A stretch of 64,000 nucleotides of DNA, taken from the NCBI GenBank assembly GCA_964036665.1, contig OZ038532.1, positions 15,270,537 through 15,334,536 on the forward strand, read 5' to 3'. The stretch's first letter is position 1. The number at the start of each line of letters is the position of its first letter. Shown piece after piece: positions 12,388-25,100 of this stretch. The position numbers were made by a program, and so were the translations under genes. The notes under the pieces are model-generated. The model was not told where the DNA came from and did not search any database. It worked only from the letters and a program-made list of their open reading frames with translations. This stretch comes from Gordius sp. MW1. Lineage: Eukaryota; Nematomorpha; Gordioida; Gordea; Gordiidae.

Positions 12388-13416
12388 AAGAGGTTTTAAG
12401 CTGCGAGAACTATCATTTTGACAAAAGACAACGTTTTATTGTTGCGATTAGTTTGTTGTATCGCAACGTGATGCTTAATTTTTGAAAATGGCTCTATGCG
12501 ATCATGATTTCAAAGTAATAGTTTTCAGATTCTGATAAATTTTTACTTGGGATCATAGAAACCACGTCTGAAAACGACAACTTTTATCGGATGAATACGG
12601 TTCAAAGAAAAATATGTGAAAAATTTTGAGGTAAAAATATTTATTTTTTTCAATTCTATGTGAAAGAGCATGAAAAAATATATAAAAGTAAGCCAATTTG
12701 AGAATCCTATTATCCTCGATTGACTTCCGAAAAGAGGTTTTAAGCTGCGAGAACTATCATTTTGACAAAAGACAACGTTTTATTGTTGCGATTAGTTTGT
12801 TGTATCGCAACGTGAGTGCTTAATTTTTCAAAAATGCACTATGCGATCATGATTTTAAAGTAATAGTTTTCTGATTCTGATAAATTTTTACTTGGGATCA
12901 TAGAAACCACGTCTGAAAACGACAACTTTCATCGGATGAATACGGTTCTAAGAAAAATATGTGAAAAATTTTAAGGTAAAAATATTTATTTTTTTCATAT
13001 GTGAAAGAGCATGAAAAAATATATAAAAGTAAGCCAATTTGAGAATCCTATTATTCTCGATTGACTTCCGAAAAGAGGTTTTAAGCTGCGAGAACTATCA
13101 TTTTGACAAAAGACAACGTTTTATTGTTGCGATTAGTTTGTTGTATCGCAACGTGATGCTTAATTTTTGAAAATGGCTCTATGCGATCATGATTTCAAAG
13201 TAATAGTTTTCAGATTCTGATAAATTTTTACTTGGGATCATAGAAACCACGTCTGAAAACGACAACTTTTATCGGATGAATACGGTTCAAAGAAAAATAT
13301 GTGAAAAATTTTAAGGTAAAAATATTTATTTTTTTCAATTCTATGTGAAAGAGCATGAAAAAATATATAAAAGTAAGCCAATTTGAGAATCCTATTATCC
13401 TCGATTGACTTCCGAA
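12047..13416 (+). repeat. Tandem dimer duplication, 2 x 685 bp
   Basis: A two-monomer unit at 12,047-12,731 is repeated at 12,732-13,416. Both copies carry the short TTTCATATGTG variant (12,311 and 12,996), which lacks five bases relative to TTTCAATTCTATGTG, and both carry ATTATTCTCGATTG instead of ATTATCCTCGATTG. The same dimer also ends the first 12-monomer unit near 8,181-8,238, so this extra copy arose at the end of the second unit. Confidence 0.85.
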
Positions 13417-16400
13417 AAGAGGTTTTAAGCTGCGAGAACTATCATTTTGACAAAAGACAACGTTTTATTGTTGCGATTAGTTTGTTGTATCGCAACGTGA
13501 GTGCTTAATTTTTCAAAAATGCACTATGCGATCATGATTTTAAAGTAATAGTTTTCTGATTCTGATAAATTTTTACTTTTTATATCGAAACCACGTCTGA
13601 AAACGACAACTTTCATCGGATGCATACGGTTGAAAGAAAAATATGTGAAAAATTTTGAGGTAAAAATATTTATTTTTTTTGATTCTATGTGAAAGAGCAT
13701 GAAAAAATATATAAAAGTAGCCAATTTGAGAATCCTATTATCCTCGATTGACTTCCGAAAAGATGTTTTAAGCTGTGAGAACTATCATTTTGACAAAAGA
13801 CAACGTTTTATTGTTGCGATTAGTTTGTTGTATCGCAACGTGATGCTTAATTTTTGAAAATGGCTCTATGCGATCATGATTTCAAAGTAATAGTTTTCTG
13901 ATTCTGATAAATTTTTACTTTTTATCATCGAAACCACGTCTGAAAACGACAACTTTCAGTGGATGCATACGGTTGAAAGAAAAATATGTGAAAAATTTTG
14001 AGGTAAAAATATTTATTTTTTTCGATTCTATGTGAAAGAGCATGAAAAAATATATAAAAGTAAGCCAATTTGAGAATCCTGTTATCCTCGATTGACTTCC
14101 GAAAAGAGGTTTTAAGCTGCGAGAACTATCATTTTGACAAAAGACAACGTTTTATTGTTGCGATTAGTTTGTTGTATCGCAACGTGAGTGCTTAATTTTT
14201 CAAAAATGCACTATGCGATCATGATTTTAAAGTAATAGTTTTCTGATTCTGATAAATTTTTACTTGGGATCATAGAAACCACGTCTGAAAACGACAACTT
14301 TCATCGGATGAATACGGTTCTAAGAAAAATATGTGAAAAATTTTAAGGTAAAAATATTTATTTTTTTCAATTCTATGTGAAAGAGCATGAAAAAATATAT
14401 AAAAGTAAGCCAATTTGAGAATCCTATTATCCTCGATTGACTTCCGAAAAGAGGTTTTAAGCTGCGAGAACTATCATTTTGACAAAACACAACGTTTTAT
14501 TGTTGCGATTAGTTTGTTGTATCGCAACGTGATGCTTAATTTTTGAAAATGGCTCTATGCGATCATGATTTCAAAGTAATAGTTTTCAGATTCTGATAAA
14601 TTTTTACTTGGGATCATAGAAACCACGTCTGAAAACGACAACTTTCATAGGATGCATACGGTTGAAAGAAAAATATGTGAAAAATTTTGAGGTAAAAATA
14701 TTTATTTTTTTCGATTCTATGTGAAAGAGCATGAAAAAATATATAAAAGTAAGCCAATTTGAGAATCCTATTATCCTCGATTGACTTCCGAAAAGAGGTT
14801 TTAAGCTGCGAGAACTATCATTTTGACAAAAGACAACGTTTTATTGTTGCGATTAGTTTGTTGTATCGCAACGTGAGTGCTTAATTTTTCAAAAATGCAC
14901 TATGCGATCATGATTTTAAAGTAATAGTTTTCTGATTCTGATAAATTTTTACTTTTTATCATCGAAACCACGTCTTAAAACGACAACTTTCATCGGATGC
15001 ATACGGTTGAAAGAAAAATATGTGAAAAATTTTGAGGTAAAAATATTTATTTTTTTCGATTCTATGTGAAAGAGCATGAAAAAATATATAAAACTAAGCC
15101 AATTTGAGAATCCTATTATCCTCGATTGACTTCCGAAAAGAGGTTTTAAGCTGCGAGAACTATCATTTTGACGAAAGACAACGTTTTATTGTTGCGATTA
15201 GTTTGTTGTATCGCAACGTGAGTGCTTAATTTTTCAAAAATGCACTATGCGATCATGATTTTAAAGTAATAGTTTTCTGATTCTGATAAATTTTTACTTG
15301 GGATCATAGAAACCACGTCTGAAAACGACAACTTTCATCGGATGCATACGGTTGAAAGAAAAATATGTGAAAAATTTTGAGGTAAAAATATTTATTTTTT
15401 TCGATTCTATGTGAAAGAGCATGAAAAAATATATAAAAGTAAGCCAATTTGAGAATCCTATTATCCTCGATTGACTTCCGAAAAGAGGTTTTAAGCTGCG
15501 AGAACTATCATTTTGACAAAAGACAACGTTTTATTGTTGCGATTAGTTTGTTGTATCGCAACGTGATGCTTAATTTTTGAAAATGGCTCTATGCGATCAT
15601 GATTTCAAAGTAATAGTTTTCAGATTCTGATAAATTTTTACTTGGGATCATAGAAACCACGTCTGAAAACGACAACTTTCATCGGATGAATACGGTTCAA
15701 AGAAAAATATGTGAAAAATTTTAATGTAAAAATATTTATTTTTTTCAATTCTATGTGAAAGAGCATGAAAAAATATATAAAAGTAAGCCAATTTGAGAAT
15801 CCTATTATATTCGATTGACTTCCGAAAAGAGGTTTTAAGCTGCGAGAACTATCATTTTGACAAAAGACACCGTTTTATTGTTGCGATTAGTTTGTTGTAT
15901 CGCAACGTGAGTGCTTAATTTTTCAAAAATGCACTATGCGATCATGATTTTAAAGTAATAGTTTTCTGATTCTGATAAATTTTTACTTTTTATCATCGAA
16001 ACCACGTCCTAAAACGACAACTTATATCGGATGCATACGGTTGAAAGAAAAATATGTGAAATTTTTTGAGTTAAAAATATTTATTTTTTTCGATTCTATG
16101 TGAAAGAGCATGAAAAAATATATAAAAGTAAGCCAATTTGAGAATCCTATTATCCTCGATTGACTTCCGAAAAGAGGTTTTAAGCTGCGAGAACTATCAT
16201 TTTGACAAAAGACAACGTTTTATTGTTGCGATTAGTTTGTTGTATCGCAACGTGATGCTTAATTTTTGAAAATGGCTCTATGCGATCATGATTTCAAAGT
16301 AATAGTTTTCAAATTCTGATAAATTTTTACTTGGGATCATAGAAACCACGTCTGAAAACGACAACTTTCATCGGATGAATACGGTTCAAAGAAAAATATG

Positions 16401-19400
16401 TGAAAAATTTTAAGGTAAAAATATTTATTTTTTTCAATTCTATGTGAAAGAGCATGAAAAAATATATAAAAGTAAGCCAATTTGAGAATCCTATTATCCT
16501 CGATTGACTTCCGAAAAGAGGTTTTAAGCTGCGAGAACTATCATTTTGACAAAAGACAACGTTTTATTGTTGCGATTAGTTTGTTGTATCGCAACGTGAG
16601 TGCTTAATTTTTCAAAAATGCACTATGCGATCATGATTTTAAAGTAATAGTTTTCTGATTCTGATAAATTTTTACTTTTTATATCGAAACCACGTCTGAA
16701 AACGACAACTTTCATCGGATGCATACGGTTGAAAGAAAAATATGTGAAAAATTTTGAGGTAAAAATATTTATTTTTTTTGATTCTATGTGAAAGAGCATG
16801 AAAAAATATATAAAAGTAAGCCAATTTGAGAATCCTATTATCCTCGATTGACTTCCGAAAAGAGGTTTTAAGCTGCGAGAACTATCATTTTGACAAAAGA
16901 CAACGTTTTATTGTTGCTATTAGTTTGTTGTATCGCAACGTGAGTGCTTAATTTTTCAAAAATGCACTATGCGATCACGATTTTAAAGTAACATTTCTCT
17001 GATTCTGATAAATTTTAACTTGGGATCATAGAAACCACGTCTGAAAACGACAACTTTCATCGGATGAATACGGTTCAAAGAAAAATATGTGAAAAATTTT
17101 GAGGTTAAAATATTTATTTTTTTCAATTCTATGTGAAAGAGCATGAAAAAATATATAAAAGTAAGCCAATTTGAGAATCCTATTATCCTCGATTGACTTT
17201 CGAAAAGAGGTTTTAAGCTGCGAGAACTATCATTTTGACAAAAGACAACGTTTTATTGTTGCGATTAGTTTGTTGTATCTCAACGTGAGTGCTTAATTTT
17301 TCAAAAATGCACTATGCGATCATGATTTTAAAGTAATAGTTTTCTGATTCTGATAAATTTTTACTTTTTATCATCGAAACCACGTCTTAAAACGACAACT
17401 TTCATCGGATGCATACGGTTGAAAGAAAAATATGTGAAAAATTTTGAGGTAAAAATATTTATTTTTTTCAATTCTATGTGAAAGAGCATGAAAAAATATA
17501 TAAAAGTAAGCCAATTTGAGAATCCTATTATCCTCGATTGACTTCCGAAAAGAGGTTTTAAGCTGCGAGAACTATCATTTTGACAAAAGACAACGTTTTA
17601 TTGTTGCGATTACTTTGTTGTATCGCAACGTGAGTGCTTAATTTTTCAAAAATGCACTATGCGATCATGATTTTAAAGTAATAGTTTTCTGATTCTGATA
17701 AATTTTTACTTGGGATCATAGAAACCACGTCTGAAAACGACAACTTTCATCGGATGAATACGGTTCTAAGAAAAATATGTGAAAAATTTTAAGGTAAAAA
17801 TATTTATTTTTTTCAATTCTATGTGAAAGAGCATGAAAAAATATATAAAAGTAAGCCAATTTGAGAATCCTATTATCCTCGATTGACTTCCGAAAAGAGG
17901 TTTTAATCTGCGAGAACTATCATTTTGACAAAAGACAACGTTTTATTGTTGCGATTAGTTTGTTGTATCGCAACGTGATGCTTAATTTTTGAAAATGGCT
18001 CTATGCGATCATGATTTCAAAGTAATAGTTTTCAGATTCTGATAAATTTTTACTTGGGATCATAGAAACCACGTCTGAAAACGACAACTTTCATCGGATG
18101 CATACGGTTGAAAGAAAAATATGTGAAAAATTTTGAGGTAAAAATATTTATTTTTTTCGATTCTATGTGAAAGAGCATGAAAAAATATATAAAAGTAAGC
18201 CAATTTGAGAATCCTATTATCCTCGATTGACTTCCGAAAAGAGGTTTTAAGCTGCGAGAACTATCATTTTGACAAAAGACAAGGTTTTATTGTTGCGATT
18301 AGTTTGTTGTATCGCAACGTGATGCTTAATTTTTGAAAATGGCTCTATGCGATCATGATTTCAAAGTAATAGTTTTCAGATTCTGATAAATTTTTACTTG
18401 GGATCATAGAAACCACGTCTGAAAACGACAACTTTCATCGGATGCATACGGTTGAAAGAAAAATATGTGAAAAATTTTGAGGTAAAAATATTTATTTTTT
18501 TCGATTCTATGTGAAAGAGCATGAAAAAATATATAAAAGTAAGCCAATTTGAGAATCCTGTTATCCTCGATTGACTTCCGAAAAGAGGTTTTAAGCTGCG
18601 AGAACCATCATTTTGACAAAAGACAACGTTTTATTGTTGCGATTAGTTTGTTGTATCGCAACGTGAGTGTTTAATTTTTCAAAAATGCACTATGCGATCA
18701 TGATTTAAAAGTAACATTTCTCTGATTCTGATAAATATTTACTTGGGATCATAGAAACCACGTCTGAAAACGACAACTTTCATCGGATGAATACGGTTCA
18801 AAGAAAAATACGTGAAAAATTTTAAGGTAAAAATATTTATTTTTTTCAATTCTATGTGAAAGAGCATGAAAAAATATATAAAAGTAAGCCAATTTGAGAA
18901 TCCTATTATCCTCGATTGACTTCCGAAAAGAGGTTTTAAGCTGCGAGAACTATCATTTTGACAAAAGACAACGTTTTATTGTTGCGATTAGTTTGTTGTA
19001 TCGCAACGTGAGTGCTTAATTTTTCAAAAATGCACTATGCGATCATGATTTTAAAGTAACATTTCTCTGATTCTGATAAATTTTAACTTGGGATCATAGA
19101 AACCACGTCTGAAAACGACAACTTTCATCGGATGAATACGGTTCAAAGAAAAATATGTGAAAAATTTTGAGGTAAAAATATTTATTTTTTTCGATTCTAT
19201 GTGAAAGAGCATGAAAAATATATAAAACTAAGCCAATTTGAGAATCCTATTATCCTCGATTGACTTCCGAAAAGAGGTTTTAAGCTGCGAGAACTATCAT
19301 TTTGACAAAAGACAACGTTTTATTGTTGCGATTAGTTTGTTGTATCGCAACGTGAGTGCTTAATTTTTCATCATGATTTTAAAGTAATAGTTTTCTGATT

Positions 19401-20056
19401 CTGATAAATTTTTACTTGGGATCATAGAAACCACGTCTGAAAACGACAACTTTCATCGGATGCATACGGTTGAAAGAAAAATATGTGAAAAATTTTGAGG
19501 TAAAAATATTAATTTTTTTCGATTCTATGTGAAAGAGCATGAAAGAATATATAAAAGTAAGCCAATTTGAGAACCCTATTATCCTCGATTGACTTCCGAA
19601 AAGAGGTTTTAAGCTACGAGAACTATCATTTTGACAAAAGACAACGTTTTATTGTTGCGATTAGTTTGTTGTATCGCAACGTGATGCTTAATTTTTGAAA
19701 ATGGCTCTATGCGATCATGATTTCAAAGTAATAGTTTTCAGATTCTGATAAATTTTTACTTGGGATCATAGAAACCACGTCTGAAAGCGACAACTTTCAT
19801 CGGATGAATACGGTTCAAAGAAAAATATGTGAAAAATTTTAAGGTAAAAATATTTATTTTTTTCAATTCTATGTGAAAGAGCATGAAAAAATGTATAAAA
19901 GTAAGCCAATTTGAGAATCCTATTATCCTCGATTGACTTCCGAAAAGAGGTTTTAAACTGCGAGAACTATCATTTTGACAAAAGACAACGTTTTATTGTT
20001 GCGATTAGTTTGTTGTATCGCAACGTGAGTGCTTAATTTTTCAAAAATGCACTATG
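13417..20056 (+). repeat. Domain I monomers after the 12-mer pair
   Basis: A/B array continues here. The early part matches the interior of the 12-monomer unit: AAAAGTAGCC near 13,715, AAGATGTTTTAAGCTGTG near 13,759 and CCTGTTATCC near 14,077, about 3,435 bp after the copy-2 equivalents. The next part shares ACAAAACACAACG (near 14,482) with a monomer near 2,447. Near 19,370 a monomer lacks about 16 bases, reading TTTTTCATCATGATTTT. The segment is therefore a shuffled set of known monomers rather than a further complete unit. No gene is visible. Confidence 0.85.
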
Positions 20057-21960
20057 CGATCATGATTTTAAAGTAATAGTTTTCTGATTCTGATAAATTT
20101 TTACTTTTTATATCGAAACCACGTCTGAAAACGACAACTTTCATCGGATGCATACGGTTGAAAAAAAAATAAGTGAAAAATTTTGAGGTAAAAATATTAA
20201 TTTTTTTCGATTCTATGTGAAAGAGCATGAAAAAATATATAAAAGTAAGCCAAATTGAGAATCCTATTATCCTCGATTGACTTCCGAAAAAAGGTTTTAA
20301 GCTGCGAGAACTATCATTTTGACAAAAGACAACGTTTTATTGTTGCGATTAGTTTGTTGTATCGCAACGTGAGTGCTTAATTTTTCAAAAATGCATTATG
20401 CGATCATGATTTTGTTATAGTTTTCTGATTCTGATAAATTTTTACTTTTTATCATTGAAACCACGTCTGAAAACGACAACTTTCATCGGATGTATACGGT
20501 TGAAAGAAAAATATGTAAAAAATTTTGAGGTGAAAATATTTATTTTTTTCAATTCTATGTGAAAGAGCATGAAAAAATATATAAAAGTAAGCCAATTTGA
20601 GAATCTTTGACTTCCGAAAAGAGGTTTTAAGCTGCGAGAACTATCATTTTGACAAAAGACAACGTTTTATTGTTGCGATTAGTTTGTTGTATCGCAACGT
20701 GATGCTTAATTTTTGAAAATGCCTCTATGCGATCATGATTTCAAAGTAATAGTTTTCAGATTCTGATAAATTTTTACTTGGGATCATAGAAACCACGTCT
20801 GAAAACGACAACTTTCATCGGATGGATACGGTTCAAAGAAAAATATGTGAAAAATTTTGAGGTAAAAATATTAATTTTTTTTGATTCTATGTGAAAGAGC
20901 ATGAAAAAATATATAAAAGTAAGCTAATTTGAGAATCCTATTATCCTCGATTGACTTCCGAAAAGAGGTTTTAAGCTGCGAGAACTATCATTTTGACAAA
21001 AGACAACGTTTTATTGTTGCGATTAGTTTGTTGTATCGCAACGTGATGCTTAATTTTTGAAAATGGCTCTATGCGATCATGATTTCAAAGTAATAGTTTT
21101 CAGATTCTGATAAATTTTTACTTGGGATGATTGAAACCACATCTGAAAACGACAACTTGGATCGGATGAATACGGTTCAAAGAAAAATATGTGAAAAATT
21201 TTGAGGTAAAAATATTTATTTTTTTCAATTCTATGTGAAAGAGCATGAAAAAATATATAAAAGTATGCCAATTTGAGAATCCTATTATCCTCGATTGACT
21301 TCCGAAAAGAGGTTTTAAGCTGCGAGAACTATCATTTTGACAAAAGACAACGTTTTATTGTTGCGATAAGTTTGTTGTATCGCAACGTGAGTGCTTAATT
21401 TTTCAAAAATGCACTATGCGATCATGATTTCAAAGTAATATTTTTCTGATTCTGATAAATTTTTACTTGGGATCATAGAAACCACGTCTGAAAACGACAA
21501 CTTTCATCGGATGAATACGGTTCAAAGAAAAATATGTAAAAAATTTTGAGGTAAAAATATTTATTTTTTTCGATTCTATGTGAAAGAGCATGAAAAAATA
21601 TATAAAAGTAAGCCAAATTGAGAATCCTATTATCCTCGATTGACTTCCGAAAAAAGGTTTTAAGCTGCGAGAACTATCATTTTGACAAAAGACAACGTTT
21701 TATTGTTGCGATTAGTTTGTTGTATCGCAACGTGATGCTTAATTTTTGAAAATGGCTCTATGCGATCATGATTTCAAAGTAATAGTTTTCAGATTCTGAT
21801 AAATTTTTACTTGGGATGATTGAAACCACGTCTGAAAACGACAACTTGGATCGGATGAATACGGTTCAAAGAAAAATATGTGAAAAATTTTGAGGTAAAA
21901 ATATTTATTTTTTTCAATTCTATGTGAAAGAGCATGAAAAAATATATAAAAGTATGCCAA
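20057..21960 (+). repeat. Block shared with about 33,950-35,650
   Basis: A run of monomers here recurs about 13,887 bp to the right. Shared private variants in order are AAATAAGTGAAAA (near 20,168 and 34,052), GGATGTATACGG (near 20,490 and 34,376), GAATCTTTGACTTCC (near 20,602 and 34,489), AAAATGCCTCTATG (near 20,718 and 34,607) and GGGATGATTGAAACC (near 21,124 and 35,010). The right-hand copy then has a 15-base loss near 35,290 absent here at 21,400. Two consecutive monomers here, at about 21,077 and 21,766, are themselves near duplicates at a spacing of 689 bp. Confidence 0.75.
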
Positions 21961-22149
21961 TTTGAGAATCCTATTATCCTCGATTGACTTCCGAAAAGAG
22001 GTTTTAAGCTGCGAGAACGATCATTTTAACAAAAGACAACGTTTTATTGTTGCGATTAGTTTGTTGTATCGCAACGTGAGTGCTTAATTTTTGAAAATGG
22101 CTCTATGCGATCATGATTTCAAAGTAATAGTTTTCAGATTATGATAAAT

Positions 22150-25100
22150 TTTTACTTGGGATCATAGAAACCACGTCTGAAAACGACAACTTTCATCGGA
22201 TGAATACGGTTCAAAGAAAAATATGTAAAAAATTTTGAGGTAAAAATATTTATTTTTTTCGATTCTATGTGAAAGAGCATGAAAAAATATATAAAAGTAA
22301 GCCAAATTGAGAATCCTATTATCCTCGATTGACTTCCGAAAAAAGGTTTTAAGCTGCGAGAACTATCATTTTGACAAAAGACAACGTTTTATTGTTGCGA
22401 TTAGTTTGTTGTATCGCAACGTGAGTGCTTAATTTTTCAAAAATGCACTATGCGATCATGATTTTAAAGTAATAGTTTTCTGATTCTGATAAATTTTTAC
22501 TTGGGATCATAAAAACCACGTATGAAAACGACAACTTTCATCGGATGAATACGGTTCTAAGAAAAATATGTGAAAAATTTTAAGGTAAAAATATTTATTT
22601 TTTTCAATTCTATGTGAAAGAGCATGAAAAAATATATAAAAGTAAGCCAATTTGAGAATCCTATTATCCTCGATTGACTTCCGAAAAGAGGTTTTAAGCT
22701 GTGAGAACTATCATTTTGACAAAAGACAACGTTTTATTGTTGCGATTAGTTTGTTGTATCGCAACGTGATGCTTAATTTTTGAAAATGGCTCTATGCGAT
22801 CATGATTTCAAAGTAATAGTTTTCTGATTCTGAGTAATTTTTACTTTTTATCATCGAAACCACGTCTGAAAACGACAACTTTCATAGGATGCATACGGTT
22901 GAAAGAAAAATATGTATAAAATTTTGAGGTGAAAATATTAATTTTTTTCGATTCTATGTGAAAGAGCATGAAAAAATATATAAAAGTAAGCTAATTTGAG
23001 AATCCTATTATCCTCGATTGACTTCCGAAAAGAGGTTTTAAGCTGCGAGAACTATCATTTTGACAAAAGACAACGTTTTATTGTTGCGATTAGTTTGTTG
23101 TATCGCAACGTGAGTGCTGAATTTTTGAAAACTGCTCTATGCGATTATGATTTCAAAGTAATAGTTTTTAGATTCTGATAAATTTTTACTTGGGATCATA
23201 GAAACCACGTCTGAAAACGACAACTTTCATCGGATGGATACGGTTCAAAGAAAAATATGTGAAAAATTTTGAGGTAAAAATATTAATTTTTTTCGATTCT
23301 ATGTGAAAGAGCATGAAAAAATATATAAAAGTAAGCTAATTTGAGAATCCTATTATCCTCGATTGACTTCCGAAAAGAGGTTTTAAGCTGCGAGAACTAT
23401 CATTTTGACAAAAGACAACGTTTTAATGTTGCGATTAGTTTGTTGTATCGCAACGTGATGCTTAATTTTTGAAAATGGCTCTATGCGATCATGATTTCAA
23501 AGTAATAGTTTTCAGATTCTGATAAATTTTTACTTGGGATCATTGAAACCACGTCTGAAAACGACAACTTGGATCGGATGAATACGGTTCAAAGAAAAAT
23601 ATGTGAAAAATTTTGAGGTAAAAATATTTATTTTTTTCAATTCTATGTGAAAGAGCATGAAAAAATATATAAAAGTAACCCAATTTGAGAATCCTATTAT
23701 CCTCGATTGACTTCCGAAAAGAGGTTTTAAGCTGCGAGAACTATCATTTTGACAAAAGACAACGTTTTATTGTTGCGATTAGTTTGTTGTATCGCAACGT
23801 GATGCTTAATTTTTGAAAATGGCTCTATGCGATCATGATTTCATAATAGTTTTCAGATTCTGATAAATTTTTACTTGGGATCATTGAAACCACGTCTGAA
23901 AACGACAACTTGGATCGGATGAATACGGTTCAAAGAAAAATATGTGAAAAATTTTGAGGTAAAAATATTTATTTTTTTCGATTCTATGTGAAAGAGCATG
24001 AAAAAATATATAAAAGTAAGCCAATTTGAGAATCCTATTATCCTCGATTGACTTCCGAAAAGAGGTTTTAAGCTGCGAGAACTATCATTTTGACAAAAGA
24101 CAACGTTTTATTGTTGCGATAAGTTTGTTGTATCGCAACGTGAGTGCTTAATTTTTCAAAAATGCACTATGCGATCATGATTTCAAAGTAGTATTTTTCT
24201 GATTCTGATAACTTTTTACTTGGGATCATAGAAACCACGTCTGAAAACGACAACTTTCATCGGATGAATACGGTTCAAAGAAAAATATGTGAAAAATTTT
24301 GAGGTAAAAATATTTATTTTTTTCGATTCTATGTGAAAGAGCATGAAAAAATATATAAAAGTAAGCCAATTTGAGAATCCTATTATCCTCGATTGACTTC
24401 CGAAAAGAGGTTTTAAGCTGCGAGAACGATCATTTTAACAAAAGACAACGTTTTATTGTTGCGATTAGTTTGTTGTATCGCAACGTGAGTGCTTAATTTT
24501 TGAAAATGGCTCTATGCGATCATGATTTCAAAGTAATAGTTTTCAGATTATGATAAATTTTTACTTGGGATCATAGAAACCACGTCTGAAAACGACATCT
24601 TTCAACGGATGAATACGGTTCAAAGAAAAATATGTGAAAAATTTTGAGGTAAAAATATTATTTTTTTTCGATTCTATGTGAAAGAGCATGAAAAAATATA
24701 TAAAAGTAAGCCAGTTTGAGAATCCTATTATCCTCGATTTACTTCCGAAAAGAGGTTTTAAGCTGCGAGAACTATCATTTTGACAAAAGACAACGTTTGT
24801 TGCGATTAGTTTGTTGTATCGCAACGTGAGTGCTTAATTTTTCAAAAATGCACTATGCGATCATGATTTTGAAGTAATAGTTTTCTGATTCTGATAAATT
24901 TTTACTTTTTATCATCGAAACAACGTCTGAAAACGACAACTTTCATCGGATGCATACGGTTGAAAGAAAAATATGTATAAAATTTTGAGATGAAAATATT
25001 AATTTTTTTCGATTCTATGTGAAAGAGCATGAAAAAATATATAAAAGTAAGCCAATTTGAGAATCCTTGACTTCCGAAAAGAGGTTTTAAGCTGCGAGAA

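Larger units (their letters stand above)
1..20056 (+). repeat. Satellite array, domain I (A/B monomers)
   Basis: About 58 head-to-tail copies of a monomer of about 344 bp fill this stretch with no gap. Two forms recur. Form A reads GTGAGTGCTTAA, then TTCAAAAATGCACT, CTGATTCTG and usually CTTTTTATC. Form B reads GTGATGCTTAA, then TTGAAAATGGCTCT, CAGATTCTG and CTTGGGATCATAG. Recombinants between the forms also occur, for example an A front with the CTTGGGATC end. All copies have the same orientation. Copies differ from each other mainly at the diagnostic A/B sites, so the domain has been homogenised recently. I see no host gene; open frames here are accidental. The right boundary is approximate and was placed where sequence shared with the block near 33,950 begins. 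Confidence 0.95.

Noticed and set aside
22996-23178. Plus-strand open frame of 60 codons repeated at 27,443, 33,795 and 37,542
   Set aside because: Identical copies follow from higher-order duplication of one monomer type. It is absent from other monomers and has no coding signature.
24561-24824. Recurring antisense open frame of 60-99 codons, here and at 25,580, 29,009, 31,597, 39,110, 46,637, 58,514 and elsewhere
   Set aside because: It recurs only because the monomer recurs. Small indels change its length and frame from copy to copy, the start is not constant, the peptide is dominated by Phe, Tyr, Ile and Lys from AT-rich codons, and it resembles no family I know.
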